DNA of 64,000 nt from Desulfomonilaceae bacterium (GCA_041662605.1 JBAZSD010000006.1:124001-188000), one strand, 5' to 3'; numbered from the stretch's first letter, positions 44,814 to 53,123 are shown. The notes: generated from the sequence alone by a model not told the origin. Made by a program: numbers and translations.

Positions 44814-45041
44814 ATGCCCCGTTTCGATAGAACGGGTCCAGAAGATCAGGGCCCAATGACCGGAGGAAAACGCGGTCGATGTCTGAATTCCGGCCAGAAT
44901 GATACTCAGGGTTCTTCTACGTATGGGGGCGCCGGCCGTGGCGGTACCTCCAGGGATTGTCGCCGAGGAAAACAATGGGGCCAAAGCGCAGGAATCGGTC
45001 GACAGGGACAGTTTCAGACGTCGGATCAAAAAGAATCCTGA
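44814..45041 (+). CDS. DUF5320-type small Gly-rich protein
   Basis: 75 residues from the ATG at 44814 (AAAGGA upstream). The opening MPRFDRTGPEDQGPMTGGKR matches the signature start of DUF5320 proteins (MPxFDxTGPxGxGPMTG). The remainder is Gly/Ser/Arg-rich and disordered. These small proteins usually accompany NifX-like and Mrp/MinD ATPase genes in anaerobes, exactly as here. Their function is not known. It is the first gene of the 44.8-50.1 kb set, with a 216-base empty gap behind it. Confidence 0.8.
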   Translation: MPRFDRTGPEDQGPMTGGKRGRCLNSGQNDTQGSSTYGGAGRGGTSRDCRRGKQWGQSAGIGRQGQFQTSDQKES

Positions 45042-45257
45042 ACTGAACGGTGTATCGGTAGGAAATGAATTTGACGTCCCGTGCTTGCGACCTTACGCAA
45101 TAGTAATTATTGTACTTTTTCGGGGCTGCTTAACCGTTCGGATCCTTTGGGTAAGCGTTAATAATCCGAGAAGTCTAGCAGCCTCATTATATTCATCAAG
45201 CGATTTAAGTGTCCAATAGTTGGTTCTGGGCCAAAGAAAAATCATCTGAGGAAAATT

Positions 45258-46142
45258 ATGTCGGAAAAAGTTGAATGTTCATCTGATGCGACGTGCGGAA
45301 CTTGCGGCTCAGCCTCAAGTTGCGATTCAGCCGCCCAAGCGAAACATGCCGAAGAAATTTTGCAGACCACGCTTTCAAAAATAAAATATCGTATAGCCGT
45401 TATGAGCGGGAAAGGTGGAGTAGGCAAATCTACCGTGGCCGTCAACCTTGCGGTGGCATTAGCAAGGTCGGGAAGATCCGTAGGCCTTTTTGACGCTGAT
45501 GTCCATGGGCCCAACGTCCCCAAGATGCTGGGTCTGAACGCCTCTGTTCCCAGTATGGGACCAAACGGACTTGTTCCAGTCCAGGCCGGTGAGAATCTCA
45601 AGGTAATATCAATGGCGTTCATGTTGGACAACCCCGATACTCCGGTTGTCTGGAGAGGACCGATGAAACATTCGCTGTTTCAACAATTTCTTTCCGATGT
45701 AGACTGGGGACCCCTGGATTATCTGGTTGTTGATCTGCCACCGGGGACCGGAGATGAACCATTGAGTATCGCACAGTTACTAGGACAACCGCTGTGGGCG
45801 ATCATAGTAACCACGCCTCAGGAGGTGGCCCTTCTAGATTCAAGGAAATCCGTGATCTTCGCACGAACCCTTGAAATGAAGACGCTCGGCATAGTTGAAA
45901 ACATGAGCGGATTGGTATGCCCGCATTGTAAAGGCGTCGTGGATTTGTTCAAGACGGGTGGAGGCGCCAAAGCCGCTACTGAACTTGGTGTGCCTCTTCT
46001 TGGAGTAATTCCTATTGATCCCCAGATTGTTACCGGTGGTGACGCCGGCATCACTATTGAATCCGCGGATCCTACGGGGTCGTCGGCAGAAGCTTTCAGA
46101 GAATTGGCGAGAAAAGTTGAGACAGAGATATGGCGAGGATGA
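45258..46142 (+). CDS. Mrp/NBP35 (ApbC) family Fe-S carrier ATPase
   Basis: 294 residues. The Cys-rich N-terminus (CSSDATCGTCGSASSC, NBP35-like) precedes a deviant Walker A VMSGKGGVGKSTVAVNLAVA. The core includes DADVHGPNVPKMLG, VVDLPPGTGDEPLS and TTPQEVALLDSRKS. A C-terminal CPHC (LVCPHCKG) is the bridging Fe-S cluster site between two subunits. These ATPases carry or insert [4Fe-4S] clusters into target proteins. A ferredoxin-like N-terminal Cys set plus CPHC is the eukaryotic-NBP35-like arrangement also seen in anaerobic bacteria. Confidence 0.93.
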   Translation: MSEKVECSSDATCGTCGSASSCDSAAQAKHAEEILQTTLSKIKYRIAVMSGKGGVGKSTVAVNLAVALARSGRSVGLFDADVHGPNVPKMLGLNASVPSMGPNGLVPVQAGENLKVISMAFMLDNPDTPVVWRGPMKHSLFQQFLSDVDWGPLDYLVVDLPPGTGDEPLSIAQLLGQPLWAIIVTTPQEVALLDSRKSVIFARTLEMKTLGIVENMSGLVCPHCKGVVDLFKTGGGAKAATELGVPLLGVIPIDPQIVTGGDAGITIESADPTGSSAEAFRELARKVETEIWRG

Positions 46143-46221
46143 TTTATAGAGTTATATCTCGAGCAATTTACCGAAGCACGGTAATACTAAAAAATAATTC
46201 GGATTTATAAGGAGTAGTAAA

Positions 46222-46602
46222 ATGGCAAGAGAAAGTGTCGCTGTTCCATCCATGAACCCTGGCGGACTAGACGCCCCTCGATCAGGCCACTTTGGGCATT
46301 GTGATGTGTTCACGCTTGTTCATGTCGAAGATGGAGCGATTAAGGAAGTCTCCATAGTCGAAAACCCCCCGCATGTTCAAGGTGGTTGTTTTGCCCCAGT
46401 AAACACCCTACATCAAAGCGGAGCAAATGCTCTTATTGTAGGCGGCATTGGCATGCGCCCGCTGATGGGATTCAAAGAGGTTGGAATCGACGTTTACTAT
46501 GGACCTGAAGGTGAAACCGTCGGATCGGTGATAGGTCAATTACTTGAGGGCAAATTGCAGATAATTGCGCCTAACCAGGTTTGTGGCGGCGGTGGAGCGT
46601 GA
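46222..46602 (+). CDS. NifX/NifB-C-terminal-like cofactor-binding protein (first copy)
   Basis: 126 residues of the dinitrogenase iron-molybdenum cofactor (NifX/VnfX/NafY/IssA-like) fold. SMNPGGLDAPRSGHFGHCDV is the typical start, with the ligand-binding HFGHCDVFTLV, and GGIGMRPLMGFKEVGIDVYY follows. It ends CGGGGA. These proteins hold Fe-S or FeMo-type clusters in nitrogenase systems. Outside them, the function is not established, and no nitrogenase genes are here. GGAG lies 8 bases before the ATG, 79 bases after mrp. Confidence 0.9.
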   Translation: MARESVAVPSMNPGGLDAPRSGHFGHCDVFTLVHVEDGAIKEVSIVENPPHVQGGCFAPVNTLHQSGANALIVGGIGMRPLMGFKEVGIDVYYGPEGETVGSVIGQLLEGKLQIIAPNQVCGGGGA

Positions 46603-46620
46603 CGCTCCCAGGGAGTAAAA

Positions 46621-46980
46621 ATGAAAATAGCTGTGACATCTACGGGGAAAACAATTGAATCCTCGATTGATCCGCGTTTCGGACGGGCCCCGTTCATTCT
46701 CATAGTGGATGACGATTGCAACTTGATTGAGGCAATTGACAATTCTACTAATGTAAACGCTATGCGGGGAGCTGGAATTCAGGCTGCAAAGACGATCGCC
46801 GACAGAAAAGTTGACCTACTTTTGACTGGTCGTTGCGGTCCTAATGCGTTTACGACCCTGGAAGCCGCCGGCATCAAAGTTGGCGTCGAACAATCGGGAA
46901 CAGTTCGTGAGGCTGTTGAACGACTGAAGAGAAATGACGTGCCGCTTGCCGACAAACCTAACGCTGAGGCTCACTGGTAA
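46621..46980 (+). CDS. NifX-like cofactor-binding protein (second copy)
   Basis: 119 residues, same fold as the preceding gene but quite diverged: IAVTSTGKTIESSIDPRFGR start, ILIVDDDCNLIEAIDN, LLTGRCGPNAFTTLEAAGIK. The cluster-contact position is DPRFGRAPF, lacking the His/Cys of the first copy. A GGGAG site precedes the ATG, 18 bases after the previous stop. Tandem pairs of these small proteins before MinD-ferredoxin ATPases are common in sulfate reducers and methanogens. Confidence 0.9.
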   Translation: MKIAVTSTGKTIESSIDPRFGRAPFILIVDDDCNLIEAIDNSTNVNAMRGAGIQAAKTIADRKVDLLLTGRCGPNAFTTLEAAGIKVGVEQSGTVREAVERLKRNDVPLADKPNAEAHW

Positions 46981-47001
46981 GTCCTAAAGGAATTTTCAAT
47001 C

Positions 47002-47862
47002 ATGATTGTAGCGGTTGCGAGCGGAAAGGGAGGCACTGGCAAGACGACAGTGGCTACCAGCCTTGCGATGGTTCTCGGGAATCGAGCCCAAATATTGGAT
47101 TGTGACGTTGAGGAACCCAACTGCCACATCTTGCTTAAACCTACCATTCTGACGACTGATGCGGTGAATTTGCCAGTACCGTCAGTGGATCTTCAAAAAT
47201 GTACTTTATGCGGGAAATGCGGTGAAGTTTGCCAATTTAGCGCTATAGTGCCAATAGGAAAAACTGTCATCGCGTTCCCGGAACTTTGTCATGGGTGTGG
47301 GGCTTGTTCAATGTTATGTCCTGAGAAGGCCATTCAGGAAGTCCCCAGAAATTTGGGAGTAGTTGAAACCGGAATGGCAGGACCTCTGGAATTCGTACAG
47401 GGGCGAATTAGAATTGGGGAAGCAATGGCTCCTCCTCTGATAAGAGCGGTAAAAACCCAAATCAGCGGCGATAAGTTCGCCATTCTTGACGCGCCCCCTG
47501 GAGCTTCATGTCCAGTCATAACGACGGTGAAGGGATCCGATTTCGTAATCATGGTAACTGAACCAACACCGTTTGGTCTTAACGATCTTGAAATCGCGGT
47601 CGAGGCTATCCAAGGGTTAGGCATTCCCATGGGGATAGTCATCAACAGATCTGACATAGGTGACTCTGGTGTCAAGGATTTTTGCCGGAATAAAGGCCTT
47701 CCATTGTTAATGGAAATCCCCCATCATCGGAGAATAGCGGAAGGCTATGCCAAAGGAGCGCCTTTGATTGAATCGATGCCTGAGTATGCTGATAAATTCA
47801 AAAAACTGACGGATGATATTTCAATGATTATTGGTATACCGTCGAAAGGGTCCAGTTTGTAA
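47002..47862 (+). CDS. MinD-superfamily ATPase with inserted ferredoxin domain (first)
   Basis: 286 residues. A deviant Walker A (VASGKGGTGKTTVATSLAMV) is followed by an inserted two-cluster ferredoxin segment at about 65-110 (CTLCGKCGEVCQF and CHGCGACSMLCPEKA), then the rest of the ATPase fold (ILDAPPGASCPVIT, VTEPTPFGLNDLE). The conserved Cys of the PPGASCP loop is a feature of this group. The protein probably couples ATP hydrolysis to transfer or reduction of Fe-S clusters; the reaction is unproven. It is followed five bases later by a paralogue. Confidence 0.93.
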   Translation: MIVAVASGKGGTGKTTVATSLAMVLGNRAQILDCDVEEPNCHILLKPTILTTDAVNLPVPSVDLQKCTLCGKCGEVCQFSAIVPIGKTVIAFPELCHGCGACSMLCPEKAIQEVPRNLGVVETGMAGPLEFVQGRIRIGEAMAPPLIRAVKTQISGDKFAILDAPPGASCPVITTVKGSDFVIMVTEPTPFGLNDLEIAVEAIQGLGIPMGIVINRSDIGDSGVKDFCRNKGLPLLMEIPHHRRIAEGYAKGAPLIESMPEYADKFKKLTDDISMIIGIPSKGSSL

Positions 47863-47866
47863 ACCA

Positions 47867-48730
47867 ATGAAGGAAGTAACCGTAATTAGTGGTAAAGGCG
47901 GAACGGGCAAAACTTCAATTACGGCCTCATTCGCTTTTCTGGCTAAAAATAGAGTCTTGGCTGATTGTGACGTGGATGCGGCGGACCTTCATGTTGTGAC
48001 CCAACCGGAAATAATCCATCAGGAGGATTTTTTCGGAGGCAAAAAGGCCGTAATAGACCTCGACAAATGTTCACTTTGCGGGATTTGTAAAGAAAATTGC
48101 AGATACAGCGCCATTAGCTCAAGCTTTGTTGTTGATCAAACCGCTTGTGAAGGTTGCGCTCTGTGCCATTATCTTTGTCCTGAATCCGCAATCGCAATGA
48201 AAGAGACTCTCAACGGCAAATGGTTCATTTCGAACACGCGCTTCGGACCTATGGTTCATGCCAACCTTATTCCTGGTGAGGAGAATTCCGGAAAACTTGT
48301 GGCCCTCGTTCGAAATCAGGCAAAAATGATAGCTGAAGAGCGAAATATGGACATAGTAATTGTGGATGGAGCCCCAGGCGTGGGCTGTCCCGTAATTTCA
48401 TCCATCACTGGAGTTGACCACGTTTTAGTAGTCACGGAACCGACTATGTCCGGATTGCATGACATGAAAAGGGCGGCGGAACTCGTCAGAAACTTTAATA
48501 TCCCTATTTCATTGGTAATCAACAAATGGGACATCCATCCCGGCATGACCTTGAAAATCGAGGAGTTCGCCAAATCCGAGAACATCTCATTGGCTGGAAA
48601 AATACCTTATGATAGGGCTGTCACAGATTCAATGGTTAGACGGAGAACAGTTGTTGAGGAAGGACCCGGCCCGGCCAGTGACGCGATCGTTGAAGTGTGG
48701 GAAAATTTAAATCAGCGCATTTGGCAATAG
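47867..48730 (+). CDS. MinD-superfamily ATPase with inserted ferredoxin domain (second)
   Basis: 287 residues; ATG at 47867 just after the upstream stop. Walker A is VISGKGGTGKTSITASFAFL. The inserted ferredoxin has CSLCGICKENCRY and CEGCALCHYLCPESA. The later core reads IVDGAPGVGCPVISS and VTEPTMSGLHDMKRA. Co-occurrence with the first copy in one operon suggests they form a heterodimer, as MinD-like ATPases dimerise around ATP. No good ribosome site precedes it, so translation is probably coupled. Confidence 0.92.
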   Translation: MKEVTVISGKGGTGKTSITASFAFLAKNRVLADCDVDAADLHVVTQPEIIHQEDFFGGKKAVIDLDKCSLCGICKENCRYSAISSSFVVDQTACEGCALCHYLCPESAIAMKETLNGKWFISNTRFGPMVHANLIPGEENSGKLVALVRNQAKMIAEERNMDIVIVDGAPGVGCPVISSITGVDHVLVVTEPTMSGLHDMKRAAELVRNFNIPISLVINKWDIHPGMTLKIEEFAKSENISLAGKIPYDRAVTDSMVRRRTVVEEGPGPASDAIVEVWENLNQRIWQ

Positions 48731-48744
48731 GCAGAGGTTCAGCA

Positions 48745-49035
48745 ATGGGAAGAGAACTTTTGGAGAACGACGTAAAAACAGCGCTCACGAAAATTATTGA
48801 CCCGGAGACTCGGCTTAGCATAATGCGTATGGGCATTATCAAGGGAGTTTCAGTAAATGATATTGGCGCTGTGACTGTGATTTTCCGACCATCATCGCCA
48901 AATTGTCCTATGGCGTATGCTTTGGCGGGAGCGATAAAAAACACAATTGAGTCTATCCCAGGGGTCAAATCCCTGTTTATCAGTGTAGAAAATTTTTCAA
49001 AGGCCAAACATCTCGAGGAAGTCGTCAATGTTTGA
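48745..49035 (+). CDS. DUF59/MIP18-family Fe-S assembly protein
   Basis: 96 residues from ATG 48745 (AGAGG upstream). IIDPETRLSIMRMGIIKGVS and FRPSSPNCPMAYALAGAIKN match the DUF59 (SufT/PaaD/MIP18) fold, with the conserved Cys in PNCPMA. Such proteins assist Fe-S cluster delivery to client proteins, often with Mrp-type ATPases. In some bacteria the domain is fused to Mrp; here it is a separate gene in the same operon. Confidence 0.85.
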   Translation: MGRELLENDVKTALTKIIDPETRLSIMRMGIIKGVSVNDIGAVTVIFRPSSPNCPMAYALAGAIKNTIESIPGVKSLFISVENFSKAKHLEEVVNV

Positions 49036-49062
49036 CAGATTCATAACGTGGAGGCTTATCTA

Positions 49063-49317
49063 ATGCCCATAAAAGAGTTTAAGTGTCTTGAATGCGGTAA
49101 AATCAGCGAATTGCTGGTTGATATTGGCCGTAATTCCGACCCCAAGGCTTGTAGGTCCTGCGGGTCAAGTCAATTACAAGGTATACTGTCCGCCCCCGCG
49201 CTTCCTACTGTAAATTCCGACCACATGGGTTCTCACGGTAGCTGTTGTGGATCCAATCCATCCACGCAGAATTGTACGCCGGGAAGTTGTTGCGGCGGAA
49301 ATTTTACATCCAGGTAA
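49063..49317 (+). CDS. FmdB-like zinc-ribbon protein with Cys-rich tail
   Basis: 84 residues; ATG 49063 behind GTGGAGG. The N-terminal zinc ribbon CLECG...CRSCG is of FmdB type (IKEFKCLECGKISELLV). The C-terminal tail contains CC pairs (GSCCGSNPSTQNC, GSCCGG), a usual feature of this family and a possible metal site. The role is unknown; its place among Fe-S genes suggests metal handling. Confidence 0.8.
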   Translation: MPIKEFKCLECGKISELLVDIGRNSDPKACRSCGSSQLQGILSAPALPTVNSDHMGSHGSCCGSNPSTQNCTPGSCCGGNFTSR

Positions 49318-49331
49318 CACGGGGAACCTCA

Positions 49332-49748
49332 ATGAGATCTGAGAACGATATTTTTGATGATATAGAAGGACTAGTCCTTAAAGACGCAGCTAAGCTTTAT
49401 TCTCCTATTGTTATTGATCATTTCAACAATCCCAGGAATTTTGGCTCCCTGGATGACGCTGACGCATACACTTTCATGAGCGGAATGTGCGGAGACACTA
49501 TCGGAATTTTCGTGAATATGGCCGGACCCACAATCTCCAAGATAGGATTTGTGACAAATGGATGCGGCCCTACCATTGCCTGCGCCAGCGCCTTGACCTG
49601 TATGGCCGAAGGCAAGGCGCCTGAAGACGCCGGCAAAATTACATCTGAACAGTTGATGGAATTTCTCGGGGGTCTCCCTAGAGAACACACTCATTGCGCA
49701 GACCTCGCTGTAAACACACTACGAGGCGCTCTGGCAAAGTTAGGATGA
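49332..49748 (+). CDS. IscU/NifU N-terminal-type Fe-S scaffold
   Basis: 138 residues; start behind GGGGAA. The three scaffold Cys are in SGMCGDTIGI, TNGCGPTIAC (with a further Cys) and REHTHCADLA; the Asp next to the first Cys is kept. DHFNNPRNFGSLDDADAYTF is the standard opening. It is a stand-alone IscU-like protein, a second scaffold in addition to full-length nifU 8 kb away. It overlaps the next gene by 4 bases (ATGA). Confidence 0.92.
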   Translation: MRSENDIFDDIEGLVLKDAAKLYSPIVIDHFNNPRNFGSLDDADAYTFMSGMCGDTIGIFVNMAGPTISKIGFVTNGCGPTIACASALTCMAEGKAPEDAGKITSEQLMEFLGGLPREHTHCADLAVNTLRGALAKLG

Positions 49749-50140
49749 ACGTGGAAGAAAATAAATCCGCAAGGGCTTGTATTGTTGTTGATGGAACGTA
49801 CGATTCTTCCGGAATTATTAGTCTCTTGAGATCTTTTCAAATAGTTTCGGAGGTTTTTCATTCGTCTGATCAAGCGCTCCTAAAACATAAACAGGGGCCT
49901 TTTGACATCGTTATAGTTCACGATGACCCTTCAACAGGGCAGGGATTAAAATTAGTCGAAGAATTTTTGAAGATAGATTGGATGACTTCCATCATAGTGA
50001 TTTGTGATCAGGAAGAGTCTATTATTCATGACCGGGCGGAAGGCTTGGGTATATTAGGTCATATTAGAAAATCGGACGATTTGGAATCTCTTGCCCAATT
50101 GTTGACAAAGTTCAAAAAAATCTCGCCAATTTACTCGTAA
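49745..50140 (+). CDS. Stand-alone receiver-like domain protein
   Basis: 131 residues; the ATG overlaps the scaffold stop. The alternating beta/alpha pattern fits a CheY-like receiver: ACIVVDGTY, FDIVIVHDDPSTGQGLKLVE (Asp at the phospho position), IIVICDQEES, ILGHIRKSDDLESL (Lys near the end). The acidic pair near the N-terminus is reduced to a single Asp (VVDGTY), so phosphorylation is uncertain. There is no output domain and no kinase next to it. It is the last gene of the Fe-S set. Confidence 0.7.
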   Translation: MNVEENKSARACIVVDGTYDSSGIISLLRSFQIVSEVFHSSDQALLKHKQGPFDIVIVHDDPSTGQGLKLVEEFLKIDWMTSIIVICDQEESIIHDRAEGLGILGHIRKSDDLESLAQLLTKFKKISPIYS

Positions 50141-50145
50141 CATAG

Positions 50146-50173
50146 CAGCGCAGGCTGTAAACCCCCTGCGCTG
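50146..50173. terminator. Hairpin between convergent receiver and ferredoxin genes
   Basis: CAGCGCAGG/CCTGCGCTG, a perfect 9-bp stem with a 10-base loop, starts 6 bases after the receiver stop codon. It is followed by TATAAAACC rather than a T-run, so termination is probable but not certain. Confidence 0.5.
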
Positions 50174-50294
50174 TATAAAACCTTAAAACATGTCATCCCC
50201 CGTCAGAAGCGGCGCCCGGATTCTTTTGTCGCGTCGTTCGATGTAAATCCCAAGTCTACTTCATCAACTAAATTCCCCTCCAGATGATGGAATT

Positions 50295-50588
50295 CTACCA
50301 GGAATGAGAGATGGCGCACACCTCGCAGGCCGCCATACATGGAAGGACAGGTCTATTGTCTCCAGACGGCTTGCAGGGACTACATTCGTATTTGAGTTTC
50401 TTATTTTCCCCAGGGACAACTATTGCCAATGGTTCCTCATTCATCGGATCATTCGGGTCTTCGTTAACTACCTGAAAAATTCGGGCTGGACAGGCCTCGA
50501 CGCATGCGCCACAGGCATTGCACCTGTCAGTGTCTATGGTTATGAAATAGTTTCCCGACCCGTCGCTATATCCGTAGTTAGCTAACAT
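50295..50588 (-). CDS. Ferredoxin associated with BcrA/D-type ATPases
   Basis: 97 residues. A clear [4Fe-4S] motif CNACGACVEACPARIF lies at about 23-38. The second half has a different Cys arrangement (YECSPCKP, LPCMAACEVCAISHSW), which could bind a second cluster with unusual spacing. It is transcribed last after the two ATPase genes (76-base gap) and is the likely electron donor to them. Confidence 0.87.
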   Translation of the reverse strand: MLANYGYSDGSGNYFITIDTDRCNACGACVEACPARIFQVVNEDPNDPMNEEPLAIVVPGENKKLKYECSPCKPSGDNRPVLPCMAACEVCAISHSW

Positions 50589-50664
50589 CCTAATTTCCTA
50601 TGGGGTGGAAGTCCTTCAAAATTTGAAGCGTAAAGAACGGTTAGACCAGGTGACGCCCTTACAG

Positions 50665-51552
50665 TTATTTTCCTTTACCCTTGCCTTTTTGACATAAAGC
50701 ATAACCGAATAACGCTGCTCCGGCTGCCCCGGCCAACTGGGTATCCCATGTGGTCTTGAGCGGTTCCAATCCCATCTTTTTTGTCAATCTACCGACAACT
50801 CCGCTATTTTTGGCCATTCCACCGGTGATGGCAAATTCAGGTTCTACCCCTACCCTCTCCAGGAGTGAGTAAATTCGGTCTGCCATGGCAGAGCAATACG
50901 CGGCGAGAACCTCGTTTGTGCTTAGACCTTTTCTCAGGAGACCGGTAGCCTCGGATTTTGCGTAAACTACGCAAGTGCTGGAAACCGCCGGAGGTTCTTT
51001 ATCTACCTGGTAGGATCGTTCGCCCACTTCTCCGATGGGAACGGATAGCAGGTCCGCAAAAACTTCCATGCCTCGGCCGGTCCCAGCCGCGCATTTGTCG
51101 TTCATCAGGAAATTTGTGACTTTCCCCTTTTCATCGCAGCGAATCGCCTTGATGTCCTGCCCACCAACATCCAAAACTGTACGAACAGTGGGACCGTAAA
51201 AGAAGTTTGCGCCCCGGGCGTGACACGCGATTTCCGTTACGGTTCTGTCGGCCATAGGTACATTAACTCGACCATAACCCGTGCCGATACAATAGCCAAG
51301 CTTGTCTTCGGTCAAAGTGGTCTTCTCTAGAGCGAATTTCAAAGCGCTTCTTGCGCTGTTGGGGCTATCTGATCCAGTCCTCATGTTTCCGTATGCGTAC
51401 ATTTCAGCGTCGGCCATTATTACGGCCTGTGAACTGACTGATCCTACGTCGATTCCAAGAGTGATGAACTGAGCGTCTTCCCAACGAATATCCGGGTTGA
51501 CCCAGTTGGCCTCCGCCCATCGCCAGAATTCCGCCTTTTTCTCCGCTGACAT
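50665..51552 (-). CDS. BadF/BcrA-type ATPase subunit (benzoyl-CoA reductase/2-hydroxyacyl-CoA dehydratase activator family)
   Basis: 295 residues, start behind GGAGG. ASKHA fold: LGIDVGSVSSQAVIM (phosphate 1), LDVGGQDIKAI (phosphate 2) and ITGGMAKNSGVV (adenosine). The interface [4Fe-4S] ligand Cys lie in MNDKCAAGTGRG and SSTCVVYAKSEATG. In class I benzoyl-CoA reductase two such subunits hydrolyse ATP to push electrons to the catalytic pair; in dehydratases a homodimer does so. Pairing with the D-type subunit upstream favours the reductase-like heterodimer. A C-terminal KGKGKGK tail is odd. Confidence 0.87.
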   Translation of the reverse strand: MSAEKKAEFWRWAEANWVNPDIRWEDAQFITLGIDVGSVSSQAVIMADAEMYAYGNMRTGSDSPNSARSALKFALEKTTLTEDKLGYCIGTGYGRVNVPMADRTVTEIACHARGANFFYGPTVRTVLDVGGQDIKAIRCDEKGKVTNFLMNDKCAAGTGRGMEVFADLLSVPIGEVGERSYQVDKEPPAVSSTCVVYAKSEATGLLRKGLSTNEVLAAYCSAMADRIYSLLERVGVEPEFAITGGMAKNSGVVGRLTKKMGLEPLKTTWDTQLAGAAGAALFGYALCQKGKGKGK

Positions 51553-51569
51553 TTGTATATCCTCCGGTT

Positions 51570-52340
51570 TTATTTTTTAGCCGCAACCACAGCGGCGCCG
51601 ACGGCCGTTCCGAATTCCGGCTCATCCGGGATGTAAATCCTGTCAACACCAAGTTCTCTCTTTAAAGCGGTCGTAAAACCGGGGTTGTACGCCACCCCGC
51701 CTATCATTACGATGTCAGGGTTTACGCCTACTCGTCGTATCATGGACACAATCCTACTGGCCACAGCGTCGTGGATAGCCCTGCTTATATCCTTTTTCTG
51801 AGTCTTGGCATGGATAAGGCCGACAACCTCGGACTCAGCAAATATCGTGCATTGCGCGTTCATCGGAATTGGATTATCCGAAGAAAGAGCGAGGTTTCCC
51901 ATCTCAGCCAGCGGAGTTTCCAGCGCTCTGCCCATTGCTTCGATAAAGGCCCCAGCGCCTGCTGCGCATTTTTCATTAATAGCAAAATCTATAACATTGC
52001 CGTTTTCATCGAATTTAGCGGCTCGTGAGGCTTCCGCTCCTACGTCGGCAACTGTTCGGCTGTCTGGAAAAAAGTAATTGGCGCCGGCCGCCATAGCTTT
52101 AATATCATTTACTTTTATGTCCGCTTCCTGGATTGATTTCGCCCCTGATCCAGTGCCTCCAATGCTCTCAATATCTTCTGAGTTTATGCCCGCGTCCTTC
52201 AGCGCCATCTCAAACGAATCCTTGACAGCCTCGGCCTGTTCAAAGCCGGTCAAAACCATGCCCTTACCTATAATTTTCCCGTCCTTTAAAATGACGGATT
52301 TGGTATTTTTGGCTCCACAGTCGATTCCTGCGGTTATCAT
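51570..52340 (-). CDS. BadG/BcrD-type ATPase subunit
   Basis: 256 residues; ATG 52340 behind GGAGG (8 bases). ASKHA motifs: TAGIDCGAKNTKSVIL, VADVGAEASRAAKFD, MIGGVAYNPGFTT. Cluster Cys lie in NEKCAAGAGAF and AQCTIFAESEVVGL. It is shorter than the A-type partner and resembles BzdQ/BcrD. An additional Cys in GIDCGAKNT replaces the usual VGS. It is the first gene of a three-gene set (D-type, A-type, ferredoxin). No BcrB/BcrC-like catalytic subunit is adjacent on either side. Confidence 0.86.
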   Translation of the reverse strand: MITAGIDCGAKNTKSVILKDGKIIGKGMVLTGFEQAEAVKDSFEMALKDAGINSEDIESIGGTGSGAKSIQEADIKVNDIKAMAAGANYFFPDSRTVADVGAEASRAAKFDENGNVIDFAINEKCAAGAGAFIEAMGRALETPLAEMGNLALSSDNPIPMNAQCTIFAESEVVGLIHAKTQKKDISRAIHDAVASRIVSMIRRVGVNPDIVMIGGVAYNPGFTTALKRELGVDRIYIPDEPEFGTAVGAAVVAAKK

Positions 52341-52588
52341 CTCTAAAACCTCCGTGAAGTTCGATAAATGGCCAACATAATTCGCCATCTCCATGTTTTT
52401 TGGAGCGCGTCTTCGGGGGGCGCCTGAATCCCTTTGAGAGGCTATTACATTTGCTCCTGTTGAGCAAACGATCAGATTGCAGAAATAACGTTACATTCTT
52501 CCATTCTCCGTATAAAATTCCTATCCTTGCAACATGTTTGCGCAGGATTTAATATGATGTCCAAGTGTCAGGGAGGTTTGACGTAATC

Positions 52589-53116
52589 ATGGAAGAAGAA
52601 ATTCTGGTCAATCCCGAGATAAGCGCTGAGTTCAGAACCTTCGAGGAACTGGTATCGGAAAACACGGGTAACGAACTGGAATACCTGAACTTGGTGGAAA
52701 AGGACCCTGTTGCAATGGACTCGGCGACTCTGGCATTTTCGCTGAGTCGGTTCATGCGTTTGTCCAGAACACTTATGGACAACTTACTTGGATCTTTAAA
52801 TCAGGATGACGCGCCGGATCTCAATGCCATACTCGAAATAAAGGGCATCGATCTGGACAAAACGAACGCCGGCAAATTGAGAAACATTATTTTTGCGTTC
52901 CGGGACACTCCTAATGAAGAGGCACGGGGCGCTCTTGTTAAAGCGTTGCAGATCATGACGATAACTAGAGAACGTAGAAGAGTTACACTTAACCTCGGAG
53001 AAGCCTATAAAGACCCTGAAGAAGGTTGGCTGGCAGAGGATTTTGGCGACGACGAAGGCGCTATAGAAATGGTCAGGTCAATAGAAGATCCTCGATGGAA
53101 CGAAGAGGAGGGCTAG
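52589..53116 (+). CDS. Unknown acidic protein
   Basis: About 175 residues, no family recognised. Strongly acidic ends and a helical middle (FSLSRFMRLSRTLMDNLLGS, ARGALVKALQIMTITRERRR). No signal peptide. GGGAGG is 12 bases before the chosen ATG; a GTG at 52565 is an alternative. It precedes the next gene by 7 bases, so the two are surely one transcript. Confidence 0.7.
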   Translation: MEEEILVNPEISAEFRTFEELVSENTGNELEYLNLVEKDPVAMDSATLAFSLSRFMRLSRTLMDNLLGSLNQDDAPDLNAILEIKGIDLDKTNAGKLRNIIFAFRDTPNEEARGALVKALQIMTITRERRRVTLNLGEAYKDPEEGWLAEDFGDDEGAIEMVRSIEDPRWNEEEG

Positions 53117-53123
53117 GCATCCG

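Noticed and set aside
39365..46980. Nitrogen-fixation locus (nifU, nifS, NifX-like genes)
   Set aside because: No nifH, nifD, nifK, nifE, nifN or nifB gene is in the window, and the NifX-like genes sit with Mrp/MinD ATPases. General Fe-S biogenesis explains the set.
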